NCBI GenBank assembly: GCA_021292165.1
Contig: CM037877.1
Span: forward strand, 84,165,691 to 84,229,690
Direction of reading: 5' to 3'
DNA from: Shinisaurus crocodilurus
Taxonomy: Eukaryota; Chordata; Lepidosauria; Squamata; Shinisauridae
Length of the DNA stretch: 64,000 nt
Part shown: positions 33,697 through 45,237 of the stretch, piece after piece
Layout of the letters: every line of letters starts with the position of its first letter
How positions within the stretch are numbered: position 1 is the first letter of the stretch
Made by a program: the position numbers and the translations under genes
Notes under the pieces: model-generated
What the model saw: the letters and a program-made list of their open reading frames with translations, nothing else
Told to the model about the DNA's origin: nothing
Databases searched by the model: none

Positions 33697-34560
33697 GGCC
33701 GGTTCACACAACACGGGAACCACGGAGGAGCAGAAGCCCCCCGCAGTTCCCGTGTTGTGCGAACACTGGCCGGGGACGCCCCCGCGGGATGGCTACGTGC
33801 GAGAAGCACGGAAAGTCACCATGGGCGATAGAGGGGTAAGACCCTAGTGTGTGTGGCCACCCTGCCATGCAAACAGTGGGTGGCCGTCCCGCGGGGGTCT
33901 CCTGTGGCCACACAGAGGCAGGCCTAGGGATGCAGCCAAACCTGGATCGGGGGCCCTCTGGGCCCCCGACTCGATTCTCTGCGGGGGCGGCCCCCCCGAC
34001 CCGATCTTCTGAGCGGCGCGGAGAAGTTCTCCACGCCGCTTGACCCATCTTCTCCGGTCCCGTCACATCACTTCTGGGACCAGAAATGATGCGACGGGAC
34101 CCTGCGCAGGTGCAGAACGCACCTCAGGGGTCCAGCACGCCTGCGCAGGGTCCCGTCGCGTCATTTCTGGTCCCGGAAGTGACGGGACGGGACCGGAGCG
34201 GGCCGCGCGGGCGGCTCACCGTGGAGAGGCGAGCCGCCCCAAAGACAAAGGTAAGGCCTCGCCGGGCGTGAGCGGCTCCATTTTGCCCGGCCAAGGCTCG
34301 ATCGCGCACGTATAGAGGCGGCAGCCCAGAGCGGCCGGAGCTGCGGCCACTCCGGCCTGTAGGGGCAAACAGCCCCGCTGGGCATCCTGAGCTGCTGCCC
34401 CCTAGCGCCGGGAGGCCTGCGCTGCGGTGTGGTGCCTGCCGGCTCCACCGCAGGTCTGTCCACGCATGTGGGGCGCAGGTCATCTGCGGCACCCCACCGG
34501 ACCCCGCAGACGGACCCGTGGTGCCTCCCCCGCTCACTGCCTGGGTCATATGAACTGGCC
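33697..34560. mobile_element. CpG-rich hAT-like foldback element
   Basis: The left end reads GGCCGGTTCACACAACACGG and the right end CATATGAACTGGCC; the outer 10 bp are inverted repeats with one mismatch. The flanks CTTTTTG (33690-33696) and CTTTATTG (34561-34568) fit an 8-bp TSD with one base lost. A subterminal hairpin (AACACGGGAAC at about 33710 and GTTCCCGTGTT at about 33746) and a larger inverted repeat at 34057-34188 lie inside. It is CpG-rich throughout; the GC-rich frames are not genes. Confidence 0.75.
34057..34188. repeat. GC-rich inverted repeat inside the foldback element
   Basis: The arm 34057-34110 (starting GTCCCGTCACATCACTTCTG, ending CCCTGCGCAGG) is the complement of 34140-34188 apart from a 5-base gap and two mismatches. 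The spacer is 29 bp. Transcribed RNA would form a stem of nearly 50 bp. Confidence 0.85.
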
Positions 34561-34569
34561 CTTTATTGT

Positions 34570-36905
34570 TCACCACTCCGGAATCTACTTAGATATGGAG
34601 TGGTATACTAATGCTGTAAATAAATAATACTCTTGAGTCCTGACAATGTAGCCTTTTTCAAGTGTTCATGTGGAATGAACATGCATTCCAGTGGATAAGT
34701 GACTGATATACATCAAAATCCTATTTGAGGCCTTCATGTACAGCTAATGTGGATGGGTGCAGTGGGGTGGGGAGGCGCCGTTCCCAAGTGAAGTGCATTT
34801 TCTAGAACATCTGTAGGAAATCCTGCATGGATAGCTGCAAGCAAAGAGTGCTCTGCACATGTAGTTGTACACACAGAGGGGTCTCCCTGCATACATTATA
34901 ATGAATGTGCATAGAGTGGGGTGGAGCCTTCCCCCCCCCTTGCATATTCATTGTAGATAGATAAATGGCTGAAAAGGGGATTCTATTGCAGATTATTGAG
35001 ATATCCCCTGGGATGTTGTTTAAAGCATATGGAGTAGTCATGGTCACATTGCTTCTTTGCTTACCATATGGCCATAGAAATTGCCATATGTCAGCCCAAT
35101 GTATCAGGAATGATGTTGATTTTAATAACATCTTGGCAAGCAGAACAAATCTGTTTCCTAGTGACTGCAACCTTTTTAAAAAAAAAATCAGGAGGTAAGG
35201 AAAATGCAGCAGTGTGCACATCAAAATCTTATGAAGAAAAATCCTGACATGTTAATTTTGCTTTCATTTTCAAAGAGAGATGGAATAAATTTAAGTATGC
35301 AGCTATTATAATAGTATGTATTAATCAGTAATATTCTTGAATTTAACAGTGCCTGTTTATTATTACTTATAGCTAAACATGGATTCCCAAATTATCACAA
35401 CAGTGTTCCTCATCTAAAGAAATTACATAATATTGTTCATAAAAAAACAAAGACAGCTGTGCTGGTCTTTGAGGGGGGAAATCCAAAATCCACAGATGGG
35501 CGATACCTTCATTAAGACCAACCAAAATGCCACAAAAGATTGTGCAAGCTTTCGAGTCACGATAGGAGGTCAGAAACAGAAACAAAAAACAGGATGGTGG
35601 AAGACTAGAGAAGTCAAAATATTAGCCCAGATGTTGTGACCATGAGGTCTGCAATTTGGAGATGGCCATCTGAATGAAGTTGTCACTGGTAAGTTTTGCA
35701 GGTGTCAGCTGACATTCTAGGATAAAGAAGCAATATTGACTTTTTTACCTAGTGTACCACCCAAAATTAATCTCAGGCTTTGCTAATGTAAAAACTGTCA
35801 TGGTTCTCTTTACTTATGCTCTCGGCTTATCAAAAAACCTGTGTTTTTCACCCAGAGCAAGAGGCAGATCTGAATTATAGCTAGCCTTTATGTTTTCAGA
35901 AATGGGGGGGGGGAGGAGGGAATAATTTTTGGTGGCATTTTGATTGGTCCTAATAAGGGTATTGCCCAGTTATGGCTTTGGATAATATTCTGCATTCCTT
36001 TTTGTAGAGTGAGACGTGAAATTAGTTACATATTGTAAATATGAAGTATCATCATGCCATTATCTAAAAATAATGGACTATATAATAACCTAAGGGAAAT
36101 CAACTGTGATTAAAAAAGCCTTCAGAAACTGCTATGGGTGTGATCCAGCACATGAAATGCCCCTACTGTATTTCTATTGATTTCAATCTGTTGGACAAAA
36201 ACTAGAGCACAGGATTACAACAACCATTGTTGCAAATTCATGTGAAAAGGAATTCGGGGGGGGGGGGGGGGAAGGACTCTTCCCCAAAATTTTACATCTG
36301 GAGCACAACATTTTGTTGTTCCCATTAAAAGTGGCTCCCCTTCCTCTTTTTTCTGGGACCTCTTGGCTCACACATCTTGAGCTCATTCATCTATTTCGCA
36401 GTGTTATATATATAAGCATACATGGGTGTAGGTGAGCCAGGGCTCACAGGGTCGAAACACAGGGGCTTTTTAATTGGCAGGGGTTATGACGTCATCCACT
36501 GCTCCACTCAGGCTTCCCTGTTGCCTCTGAACTTAGCTGCAATCCTCACAGTAGCTGCTGGGAAAGTGGATTTTCCCAGCAACAATATATTGTTCTGAGC
36601 TGTCTCTATTGTAATACAAATTATTTTGGGGTTACTTGGTCTTGAATGGGTAATTATTCAAACCCATTAGCTTACAAAAGACCTACAAAAGACACATATC
36701 ATACACACAGAGAGAAATGGAACAAAGATGCTTACATTTTTGGACTCTTCTTGGGAGCATAGCTATGGGGGACTGGCATGATGAGAGCTTACCACTACAC
36801 CACTGCATGCATATCATGCTGTGTCTTAAACCTAGCTGCGAGCCTGTCTTGAAAGTGTGCATGCATGTCCTCTCCATTACCCCTTTTGCACCTCAGTACC
36901 ATACT
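34570..36905. other. Intronic sequence, mostly unassigned
   Basis: A diverged repeat containing GCAAGCTTTCGAGTC and ACCAACCAAAATGCCAC lies near 35500-35560, with a partial inverted match near 35930-35960 (GTGGCATTTTGATTGGTCCT). Poly-G runs occur at 35905 and 36257. No exon was seen. Confidence 0.45.
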
Positions 36906-36907
36906 AC

Positions 36908-37679
36908 TGTTTTGGTTGTGGATTCTACACCCAAGGAAGACAGAGGCCTGGTAGTAGCAGGGATGGGGACTCGGACTCCAGGACTCGACTCGTGAGTCGG
37001 ACTGAGTCCCCCCTCTGACTCGAGTCAGACTCGAGACCCAATATTTTTAATGGGACTCGAGACTCGACTCGGGACTCGAGACCAAGGACTCGTGTTCCAA
37101 AATCGTGTTCCTCAAATACAACATGGATAGGTTTTAGGAAGTACAGCAAGTTTATTTTTTAAAATCATTTTCCTAAAATGCAACCTTTTTAGACATTTTG
37201 GGTTTGGCTGCCTCTGCCTGCCTGTTTGGGGTTCCCTGCCTCCTCTGCCTGTCTGGTTATTTTGGGTTTGGCTGCCTGGTCTGTTCTTGCCAAAATCAGT
37301 TGCAGAGTTTTGAAATAAAAAGGCACACTTGTGCCTAGAATTTATTTAAGCCACACATCTGAAGTAGCCTTATTTTGTTGGGAAAAAACCCCATTGATTT
37401 TAATAGGGACTCGTGGAGTCAGCTTTGGGAGTGATTCGTGAGTCACCATTTTGGACCAAGGACTCGGACTCGAGACTCAGGTCCAAAGACTCGTGAGTCG
37501 ACTCGTGACTCGAGACCAAGGACTCTTCAAGTTAACATCCCTGGGTAGTAGTGACTAAAGCTTTATTGTGCACGTCTCCGGGCCTGCTGAGCTCGCACAG
37601 GCTCCTCCCCTTTTTGACCTCTCAACTAGAGGTAAACATCCAGTTCCTCTGCAGGAATGTGCTGCTACCTATCATAACA
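36908..37679 (-). mobile_element. Solo LTR split by a hAT insertion
   Basis: The outer parts 36908-36957 and 37552-37679 together match the short LTR at 10824-11001 (TGTTTTGGTTGTGGATTCTA at the start, CTACCTATCATAACA at the end, TTTATTGTGCACGTCTCCGG within). The middle is the hAT element 36958-37543. The flanks do not show a matching TSD, unlike the copy at 10824. Confidence 0.75.
36958..37543. mobile_element. Non-autonomous hAT element with GACTCG-rich termini, copy 1
   Basis: It begins CAGGGATGGGGACTCGGACT and ends AAGTTAACATCCCTG. The 8-bp TSD GGTAGTAG is perfect (36950-36957 and 37544-37551). About 140 bp at each end are packed with GACTCGAGTC, GACTCGTGAGTC and GGACTCG motifs in both orientations; the central part is AT-rich and non-coding. 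A second copy, inverted, is at 60361-60967. Confidence 0.93.
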
Positions 37680-38194
37680 CTTGGAATATCTGTGCTGGAA
37701 AGACTGCATGAAAATATTTAACTGAGTCTGTATTTCATTGGATCAAGTAGGACATATCTTGAACACTTGACTCCAGGTTTTCTGCTTTTGAGGGGAGGGA
37801 TAAAAAAGTTGGAGAAAATATTGGCACAAAATAAGCAATGTATGTATACATAACATAGTATACTATTTCACCAGATTTTGACATGTGCTCAGAATTTGAC
37901 TGTGTTTTGACTGTGTAACCTCCCGGTTCACATATTATGTTGGGAACACTTAAACCTGCTTTTCCAGGGCCTCATACTGCAGAACTCCTTCATAGGATTG
38001 TGTATGAAGGAAGATACATGACTGTAGTTGGACAAAAACTAGAGTGAACTAAGCTATGCACATGGAGAGACAACAGCCATCTCTATGATCTGGACTGCTG
38101 CAGAAAATGGCAGCCATTTTCCATGTCGTTCACATCCCCATGTGTACAGGCTTTGCCTCACCACCACCAGCAAGGGAAAACATGAAACTAAGTG

Positions 38195-38800
38195 TTGTGG
38201 GCTAAAGAGTCACAACTTTATTTAAGGAATAAATGCAAGGTCCAAGTGCATGCACCCATTCTCTCTATAAGGCTGCTGGGTAAAGTCCATCTGCCTCACC
38301 CCCGCCCCTGTACAATTCCACCTTGGCTTCAGGCAGCAGGTCAAAGGCAGTCAAAATCCATGCCTTTGAAGCCTGCCTGCCATGAAGGTAGGCAGCAGGT
38401 CCCTGATAGCTCCACCCCATTCCCACTGGTCAGCATTCACTGGGGCAAACCTCCCGGGGTCCAAGGGTGGCTCCTCCCATATTCCCTTGAGCTGACCAGC
38501 AGTGAGATGTACACTAGCCCAGCCAACCCTCATCATCCAGTGCCTCAGGGTGCTTACCAGGATAACTAACTCAACTCCTTGAGTGCCCATGCTATCTGCG
38601 ACAAGAGGGTTAGGAACAGAGCATGGACAGCTTAAAAGGCTATCCAGTCGCCTACCGGATAATTGTACCATTATCTGAGTGCAACCAGAAGCCCACCCAC
38701 ATTTTTCTTTCTGCTGTGGCGACGAGAAAGGGGAAATTTGCCCCAGCTTGATTGCCAAGGAGGGATTATCTGCATCCCTGTTACCTCATTAACAAGATTG
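38195..38800 (-). repeat. Unidentified segment with a 135-codon minus-strand frame
   Basis: Minus-strand positions 38351-38758 are open for 135 codons (start MAIKLGQISPFSSPQQKEKC, end MAGRLQRHGF). It is GC-richer than its surroundings. I do not recognise the protein. It lacks splice sites matching its ends and may be part of an unclassified transposable element. Confidence 0.35.
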
Positions 38801-39689
38801 CATAGACCATAGACCTCCACATGTTTTGGAATACAGCTCCCATAATCTCTGACTATTGGCTATGGTGGCTAAAGGATTATTTAAAATTGCAGACTCTTGT
38901 GAACCTTGTTTTTGGTTGCCCTTAAATTATTCCTTATTTTTAATGCATTTCAAAAAGTTGTATCCAATAAACTACGGTGCTCTTTCTGAAATAATGTACA
39001 GTGATAATAAAGTATCACATTTAATTTCTTCCTGTTGTGTAATTGGGTACAAAGGACAATTGAAGATTGTTCTTGGAAGAACTCAAATGGCAAGTTTTTC
39101 TTAGTATCAAATAATACAGAATGAACAGAAAGTGCAGGAAGTGTGAACGATAAGGGGGTAAAAGTTCAATTGTTTGTGATCTTGTAATACTTGTAGCACC
39201 AGAGTGCCAAGAAAAATACAAGGAACATATAAATATTCTGCCAAGCATTATTTCATTGTCTGCAATGTTATGTAACTAGTTGGATGGCCAGACAGAAATA
39301 TGCCTACAGTATATAGCAGTTGTGTAGTCATCTTAAATGTAAAAGCATCCATCTTGGCTTGACAAGTCGGCATCTGGTCAAAAGATTATAATCTTCAGAC
39401 TCAGCCAGTCTTTTGTTCTGAGGATGTCAACTGTGAACAGTTAACATCTACTCTCTGGTTGAGCTAAGGCAGAAACAGATTTATACATTCATATTACTTG
39501 CAAAATTAGTTACCATGATCATAAATCAGTTGGGTGTTCAAATAAACAACCTGTCCACATTGTGTTGCTTTGAATTGGATGCACATTCTAATGTGCATCT
39601 GAATGTGTGTCTCTATTGACGTTGTAATGTACCACCACCTGAAAGTTTTAGATCTGAATGCATGTTCTTGTTCTTCTGCAACAGTATTT

Positions 39690-39915
39690 TTATTTATTTA
39701 TTAATTACATTTATACCCCGCCTTTTTTCCTGAAAGGAACCCAAGGCAGCTTACATAATCCTCCTCCTCTCCATTTGATCCTCACAACAACCCTGTGAAG
39801 TAGGTTAGGCTGAGAGTCAATGACTGGCCCAAAGTCACCCAGTGAGTTTCATGGCGGAGCGGGGACTAGAACCCGGATCTCCCGAGTCCCAGTCCAACAC
39901 TCTAACCACTACGCC
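39690..39915 (-). mobile_element. Sauria-type tRNA-derived SINE, near full length
   Basis: On the minus strand: a head with TAGTGGTTAGAGTGTTGGACT and GGGTTCTAGTCCCC, the body CCAGTCATTGACTCTCAGCC and CACAGGGTTGTTGTGAGGA, and the tail GTAAGCTGCCTTGGGTTCC and GGTATAAATGTAATTAATAAA. Confidence 0.93.
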
Positions 39916-39919
39916 ACAG

Positions 39920-41425
39920 TATGTATGTATGTTCTTGTTTTTGTTGAACAGTTTCTTTAGGTTGGTTCACATGAAACTCTGTGCTTACCCACTTCATTCT
40001 CCACCTCACCTCTTACCACTTGCCCTACTTGTCCCATAGTTTGTCATTGTACCTGAACCAATAAATTATGTCTTATGTGAGCTCTGCTTACGTACCAAGA
40101 TTGGAAAACAGATTCTAGTTTTCATCCTGGTTTGTAGAGCTCATGTAGACTGTGAGCTATCAGCCGGCATTTAAATGCACCTTGGGCCAGGTTGATCTTC
40201 CCTTGCTGGTGTTCTTGTTCCTTAGGCCAATGGATGGGACCAGAGTGCTCTTTGGTGTAGTGGAGGAAAGCCCCATTGTGTGGTCGGAGTTCTGCTCATT
40301 CTTTTCTGGATTGAACCCACTTTCAGTTATCTAATTGCACGTTGGCTCTTATGTAAAGGGGAAATATAGTTCTGTGTTGGATTGCCCTCAATATTAACCA
40401 GGAGCAGGTAACTGGGTGTGCTTCAGAACTCCCCATCAGCCCCAGCCAGCATTGCCACTGATCCGGGATTATGAGAGTTGTAGTCCAAAACTTCTGGAGA
40501 GTGCCTGGTTGCCTAACCCTGGTCTAGACTGTAAGGGAACATGCCTTTTCTGAATGGAATGCATCCTTATTTCACATATTACAGCCTGAAGTGAAGCATG
40601 TTTCCTCCTGTTCATAATAAATAATAGAATTATTTTCTGGAAAATCACAAGATGAAGTGCAGCAAGCAATGAGTGGAGGATGTGCACCTACATTGCTTAG
40701 TTGATATACAGCCCACAGTTGTGAGTACTTGAAGGTTTCCACCTTGGACAGCTGTACTACAAACGCTATTCCAATTCTAATAAAATATGTAAGATTCAAG
40801 TAGCTTTGGTAGTATTCTTTTATCTGTACAGCTTCATTATTCACAGAAGAACAGACTAAACCTGCTTTGTTTTCCTCATGATGAAGTTAATCTTTGCACT
40901 GTAGAGATTAGTGAGGTTATGACACGACTAGCTAAATCTATCCTTCCCACAGCTCTTACTACTAAAGCTGACCAGCGTCAGTAATTCTTAACAGAACCAC
41001 CCAAGAATTCAATGCCTTACTTATTAAGGCAGAAGTATGATTTGAATCACCCTGAGCCTCCATCTCCTTGATCACCAGTTAAAGTTCACTGATATATGCA
41101 AACAAACTTTAGCAAGGAATTCCTGCAACTGACCTGGCTTTGTTAGGAATTCTTGAGCCATAGGAGTTAAAATTTCAGTTGTTTATTGCTTTTGAGAATA
41201 CAAGGTTGAGTTTATTTTTATTAATATGCTATTTTCATGGCATGACTTTTTGTGTGATAGGTTTTAAAATGTGCACTGTCAATCTGTTTTTAAAGGGACC
41301 AATGCACCTCCAATGGCCCCCACAAAGGGGTCCACATCGTGGAGTCTGTGGGCACCTGATATATTTTTTTTTAAAAAAAAACACCTGTTGTTTTAATATA
41401 CGTACATGGATTTGCATGAAATGCA
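39920..41425. other. Intronic sequence with a MITE scrap
   Basis: 40437-40525 carries half of the hAT-like MITE seen at 46804-46945 (GAGAGTTGTAGTCCAAAAC, then GCCTGGTTGCCTAACCCTGG). The remainder is not recognised. Confidence 0.5.
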
Positions 41426-41429
41426 TACA

Positions 41430-41970
41430 ACTTTCTAGTAATTCTACATAGGCTTCAACAAAAGTGGACCAAATATCCAAATAAGTATCCATTTGAAGTT
41501 GGTGTTTGTATGCCACCCATTAAAATATTGAAAGCGTTGTAAGTTCCTCACTCCATGGCATAATAAGAGGTGAGTGTTTATCCTTCCAATTTTGTAATAG
41601 CAGTATTTTAGCTTTCAAAAGGGCATGGAGAATCCATTTACACTGACCATTTGTTAATTTCCATGAAGCAGGTAAATAATTTGAAAGAGTGTGTACTTAA
41701 GTGTATATTAAAGACTGTTCCAGTACAAAATTTATCTGTATAATAACCTCCTCACAAAAAGAAGTAACTACTGGACATTGCCAAAACATGTGTTTAAAAG
41801 AACCATTAGCTATATTGCGCCACCAGCAATTAGCTGAATTAGGCAGTCCCTTATTAAAGAGACGTTGCGGTATCCAATAGACATGAAACAAAAGTTTTTG
41901 CTGAATAAGACACAGCTTAAGAGCCATAGACACTACTGGTAAATGCCAAAGCGGCAATCCACTGATTAGG
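41430..41970 (-). mobile_element. L1-type LINE, ORF2 C-terminal fragment
   Basis: The minus strand reads LLFHVYWIPQRLFNKGLP, then CWWRNIANGSFKHMFWQCPV and VTSFCEEVIIQINFVL. This is the Cys-rich C-terminal end of L1 ORF2 (C-W-R-C...H-x-x-W-x-C pattern, with some cysteines lost), followed by a short 3' region toward 41430. It is the only L1 piece I recognise in the window. Confidence 0.75.
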
Positions 41971-42049
41971 CATTTTGTGGTGGTGCCCACAGCAGTTCCT
42001 CAGATTCCCAAATGTGCCCACAGTTTCAAAAAGGTTGAGGACCCCCTGG
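41970..42049. mobile_element. hAT element end fragment
   Basis: CAGTTTCAAAAAGGTTGAGG followed by ACCCCCTG is a typical hAT right end (CAGGGGGTCCTCAACCTTTT on the other strand). The other end was not identified. Confidence 0.45.
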
Positions 42050-42055
42050 ACTAAT

Positions 42056-43066
42056 ATCAGGCGATCACTCATGACCGAGTAAGATTGTCTTCCAGGATAA
42101 AAGGAGGAAATTCTAAAGAAGATTGTGTAGGCTCTAGCGATGGGTCCGTAAGTGACTGTGGAGGCCAATTCTAGATCCACACAGCTTCCCACAGTGAGGA
42201 CACAGGTTTCCAGATGGAAGATGGTCCTGTAAAGGATTCGTTTGACGTGCTTTTCGCTTAGCACGTTTCTCCCTTTCACCTTGCACTCGGGCTTCTTCAA
42301 AGTCCATGGAACCTTTGTGAAAGGCCAACCTCCATTTAGATCGTTCATGAGCCAGAGCTTCCCAGTTTTCGATGTTTATATTGCATTTTTTTAGATTAGC
42401 CTTATGAACATCTTTAAACCTCTTATATTGACCACCGATATTCCGCTTTCCATCCTTGAGTTGGGAATAAAGTAACTGCTTTGGGAGACGGCAGTCAGGC
42501 ATTCGAACAACATGACCGGTCCACTGAAGTTGGCATTGAAGGATCATTTTTTCAATGCTAGTAGTCTTTGCTTCTTCCAGTACACTGACATTTGTTCGCC
42601 TATCTTCCCAAGTAATTTGCAGGATTTTCCGGAGGCAACGTTGATGAAATCTTTCAAGGAGGTAGAAGTGACGTTTATAGATAGTCCATGTTTCATAGGC
42701 ATACAATAAAGTTGGTAATACAATGGCTTCATAAACCAGTGTTTTGGTCTTCTTACAAATATCCCGATCCTCGAACACTCATTGTTTCATTCGAGAAAAC
42801 GCGGCACTTGCGGAGCTCAAACGATGCTGGATTTCACTGTCGATGTTAGCTGTAACAGAAAGATAGCTGCCAAGATAGAGAAAATGATCGACATTTTCCA
42901 GTATTGTCCCGCCAAGCTGGATAGATGGCATCACCAAAGGGTTAGCTTGCACTTGCTGATGAAGCACTTTGGGTTTTTTTGATGTTAAGTGAGAGACCAA
43001 GTTTTTCGTATGCTTCTGCAAAAATGGCTTTTTTTTACTTCATCCAAAGTGGGGAGTATTGCAAGT
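42056..43066 (-). mobile_element. Non-LTR retrotransposon with C2H2-finger C-terminus, second copy
   Basis: On the minus strand 42778-42134 is open for 214 codons and nearly identical to the copy at 7392-8036, including the terminal zinc finger. Upstream (43021-42779) lie earlier reverse-transcriptase codons, GGTILENVDHFLYLGSYLS and HRLSSASAAFSRMKQ, separated by a single TGA stop (after RMKQ, before VFEDRD). A 9-bp duplication TGGACTAAT (42047-42055 and 43067-43075) brackets the element. 5' truncated. Confidence 0.88.
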
Positions 43067-43756
43067 TGGACTAATCGTAGGGATGGGAGAATCAGCAACG
43101 CTTGAGCTTGTCGAGGTTTTTTGAGTTCTGCCTTGAAGCTCGGTCCACCTCATTCCCAGTCCTGATTGTGAGGGGTTTTCCCCCCATTTAAACAGGAAAA
43201 ATATACATTTTGGTGTGCATTTTCTTAGAGTGCACACCCAAATGTGTACTTTCCTCCCATTGAGTAAAGTGTAAAAATGCACAATTTTCAAAAATGTACA
43301 TTTTTTTAAAGTGTGCATTTTCCTAAGGTGTGCATGTTGTGAGCAAGCATTGCAAGCTTGGAAATGTACAAGCTTCACCCTGAAAATGTGCTTGTATTCA
43401 GTACAAGTTCTGCTCTTAAATGAAAGAAACAAAATTTTCGTACATCCCTTCTAATCAGGAGGAGGTTAATCTGAACCAAGAATCAGACCTGGAACCTGTT
43501 TACTGTGCCTGACCTCAGTTCTATAGCATCTGATGTTCCACTGATCATGTACAGAATGTTTTTTTCCCCTTGACACAGCATAATCAGTCCCTTTCATCCG
43601 GAGTAGCAGGCTAATTTCCTTTAGAAATCCTGACTAGGAAAAGAAAATAGATCACTGTTACAATGTGCAAATCACACAAATTAATAAACAATTATTTTTC
43701 CTAACTTTCCATTAATGCAGTATCCTGATTAATACTCAAAGTCTGGGGACTGTGGA

Positions 43757-43945
43757 ACGGTCCATAGCTTAGTGGTAGAGCACATGCCTTGCATGCAAAA
43801 GGTTTTGAAGTTCAAATCCCCAGCATCTTTAGGTAGGCAGGATAGTCTCCTGCCTGAAACCCTGGAAAGATGCTGCCAGTCAATGTAGTCAATATGAGAG
43901 CTAAAAAGACCAATTCTCTGATTCAGCGCAGCTTACTATGTATGA
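43757..43945 (+). mobile_element. tRNA-Ala-derived SINE
   Basis: The head GGTCCATAGCTTAGTGGTAG then AGCACATGCCTTGCATGCAA has the A box, a TGC anticodon and B-box-like GTTCAAATCCC of tRNA-Ala. The SINE body continues with TCTCCTGCCTGAAACCCTGG, CTGCCAGTCAATGTAG and a GATTCAGCGCAGCTTA end. No CCA-stem partner closes it, so it is a SINE and not a tRNA gene. A reverse copy lies at 48219-48396. Confidence 0.85.
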
Positions 43946-44254
43946 CTATTGATAATCTAATAGCCATGAGGATGGAACCTTGATGTCTAGCTAGCACAAT
44001 GAAGATGTTGTAGCACTCTGTGGGATGAGTGCCTTACATAAGTACCTCTCAAGTCCATTTTTAACAATACCACTTTGGGACATGTTCACTTTTAAAAATA
44101 CCACTTCGTTAAACTTACAAGTTAATGGTGCAGTGTAAGCAAAGAGGAGAATGGCTTTGTGAGACAGCACATATCTTCTAAAGTTGGGAGAGATTATTCC
44201 ATCACACATGGGAAACTGCCTGCTACTAACTATTTTACTTACACCCATGCACAT

Positions 44255-44745
44255 TTAGATTATTGCAATGCTTTGTATGTGGAGCTGCCCTTGAAGACAA
44301 TTGGAAACTCCATTTAGTACAAAATGTGGTGGCTAAGGTACTGGTGGGAACTGGGCATTATGAACATATTACACCAGTATTGAATCATCTTCACTGGCTC
44401 CCAGTTTGTTTCTGGGCCCAATTCAAAGTGCTGGTCTTAAACTATAAAGCCCTTCACAGCTTGGAGCCACAGTAACTAATGGAGTGCCTCTTCTCATACA
44501 TTCCTCCCTGATCCCTGGGATCATAGTCAGGGGGCCTGCTCCGAGTGCCCTCTCCTGCTGAGTAGCTACTCAGGAGCAGCCCTTTCCAGTAATAGTTCCC
44601 TGGTTATGGAATATTCTCCCCCGAGGGTCCACCTGGTGCCAACTTGGTTATGTTGCGGGGGGGGGGGGGAAACAAAGACCTTTTTGTTCTCTCAGGACTT
44701 TTAAGCTTCTATATTTCTGCTTAGAACGAAAGAAACAAAGTGAAA
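44255..44745 (+). mobile_element. L2-type LINE remnant
   Basis: + strand frames show LHLVQNVVAKVLVGTGHYEH, ITPVLNHLHWLPVCFWAQFK and VLVLNYKALHSLEP, an L2 reverse-transcriptase C-terminal region. A poly-G expansion lies at 44657-44668. Degenerate. Confidence 0.85.
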
Positions 44746-45237
44746 TTAAATAAATACACATATATACTCCCTCTCCCATCCATTGGCAAGCAATCTTAAT
44801 GTCCCAGGTTTAGACGAAGTGGGAACCCTGCTGCATAGTATGGGACTTATTCCTCAGGAACTGGGTGGATGCTGGGTTTGGTGCCAGTTTTTGATGTCAA
44901 AGCAGGGCCGGATTAAGAGCATTATGGGCCTGGTGCTGAGGATTTTGGTGGGCCTTTTTATGGAAATAAATAAAATGAAGACGCAATTTTATATTAAAAC
45001 AAATTAAATATTTTAGTCAGCAAAGAAGAACAGTCAGCAAAGAAGTTACACCGTCAACAAAGTTAAGGTCATTCACAAACTCCAAATATTGCTTTCAACT
45101 AGCAACAAGCAACCTGCATTTAGCCTTCACACCAGCAACTGGTGTACATAGGCATACTGCCTCCGATACTGGATAGCATAGAGCCATCAGGACTAGTAGC
45201 CATTGATATCCTTCTCCTCCATAAATTTGATGGGGGA

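Noticed and set aside
33700..34580. CpG-rich segment as a TRPM3 promoter or first exon
   Set aside because: It is bounded by inverted repeats with a near-perfect TSD and has internal hairpins, so it is a transposable element.
35500..35660. Penelope-type element with a hammerhead ribozyme
   Set aside because: A GCAAGCTTTCGAGTC motif resembles the GAAAGCTT part of such elements, but I could not find a complete CTGATGA core paired with a GAAA in the right order.
43757..43830. tRNA-Ala gene
   Set aside because: Promoter boxes and a TGC anticodon are present, but the acceptor stem does not close and the sequence continues into a SINE body that is repeated at 48219-48396.
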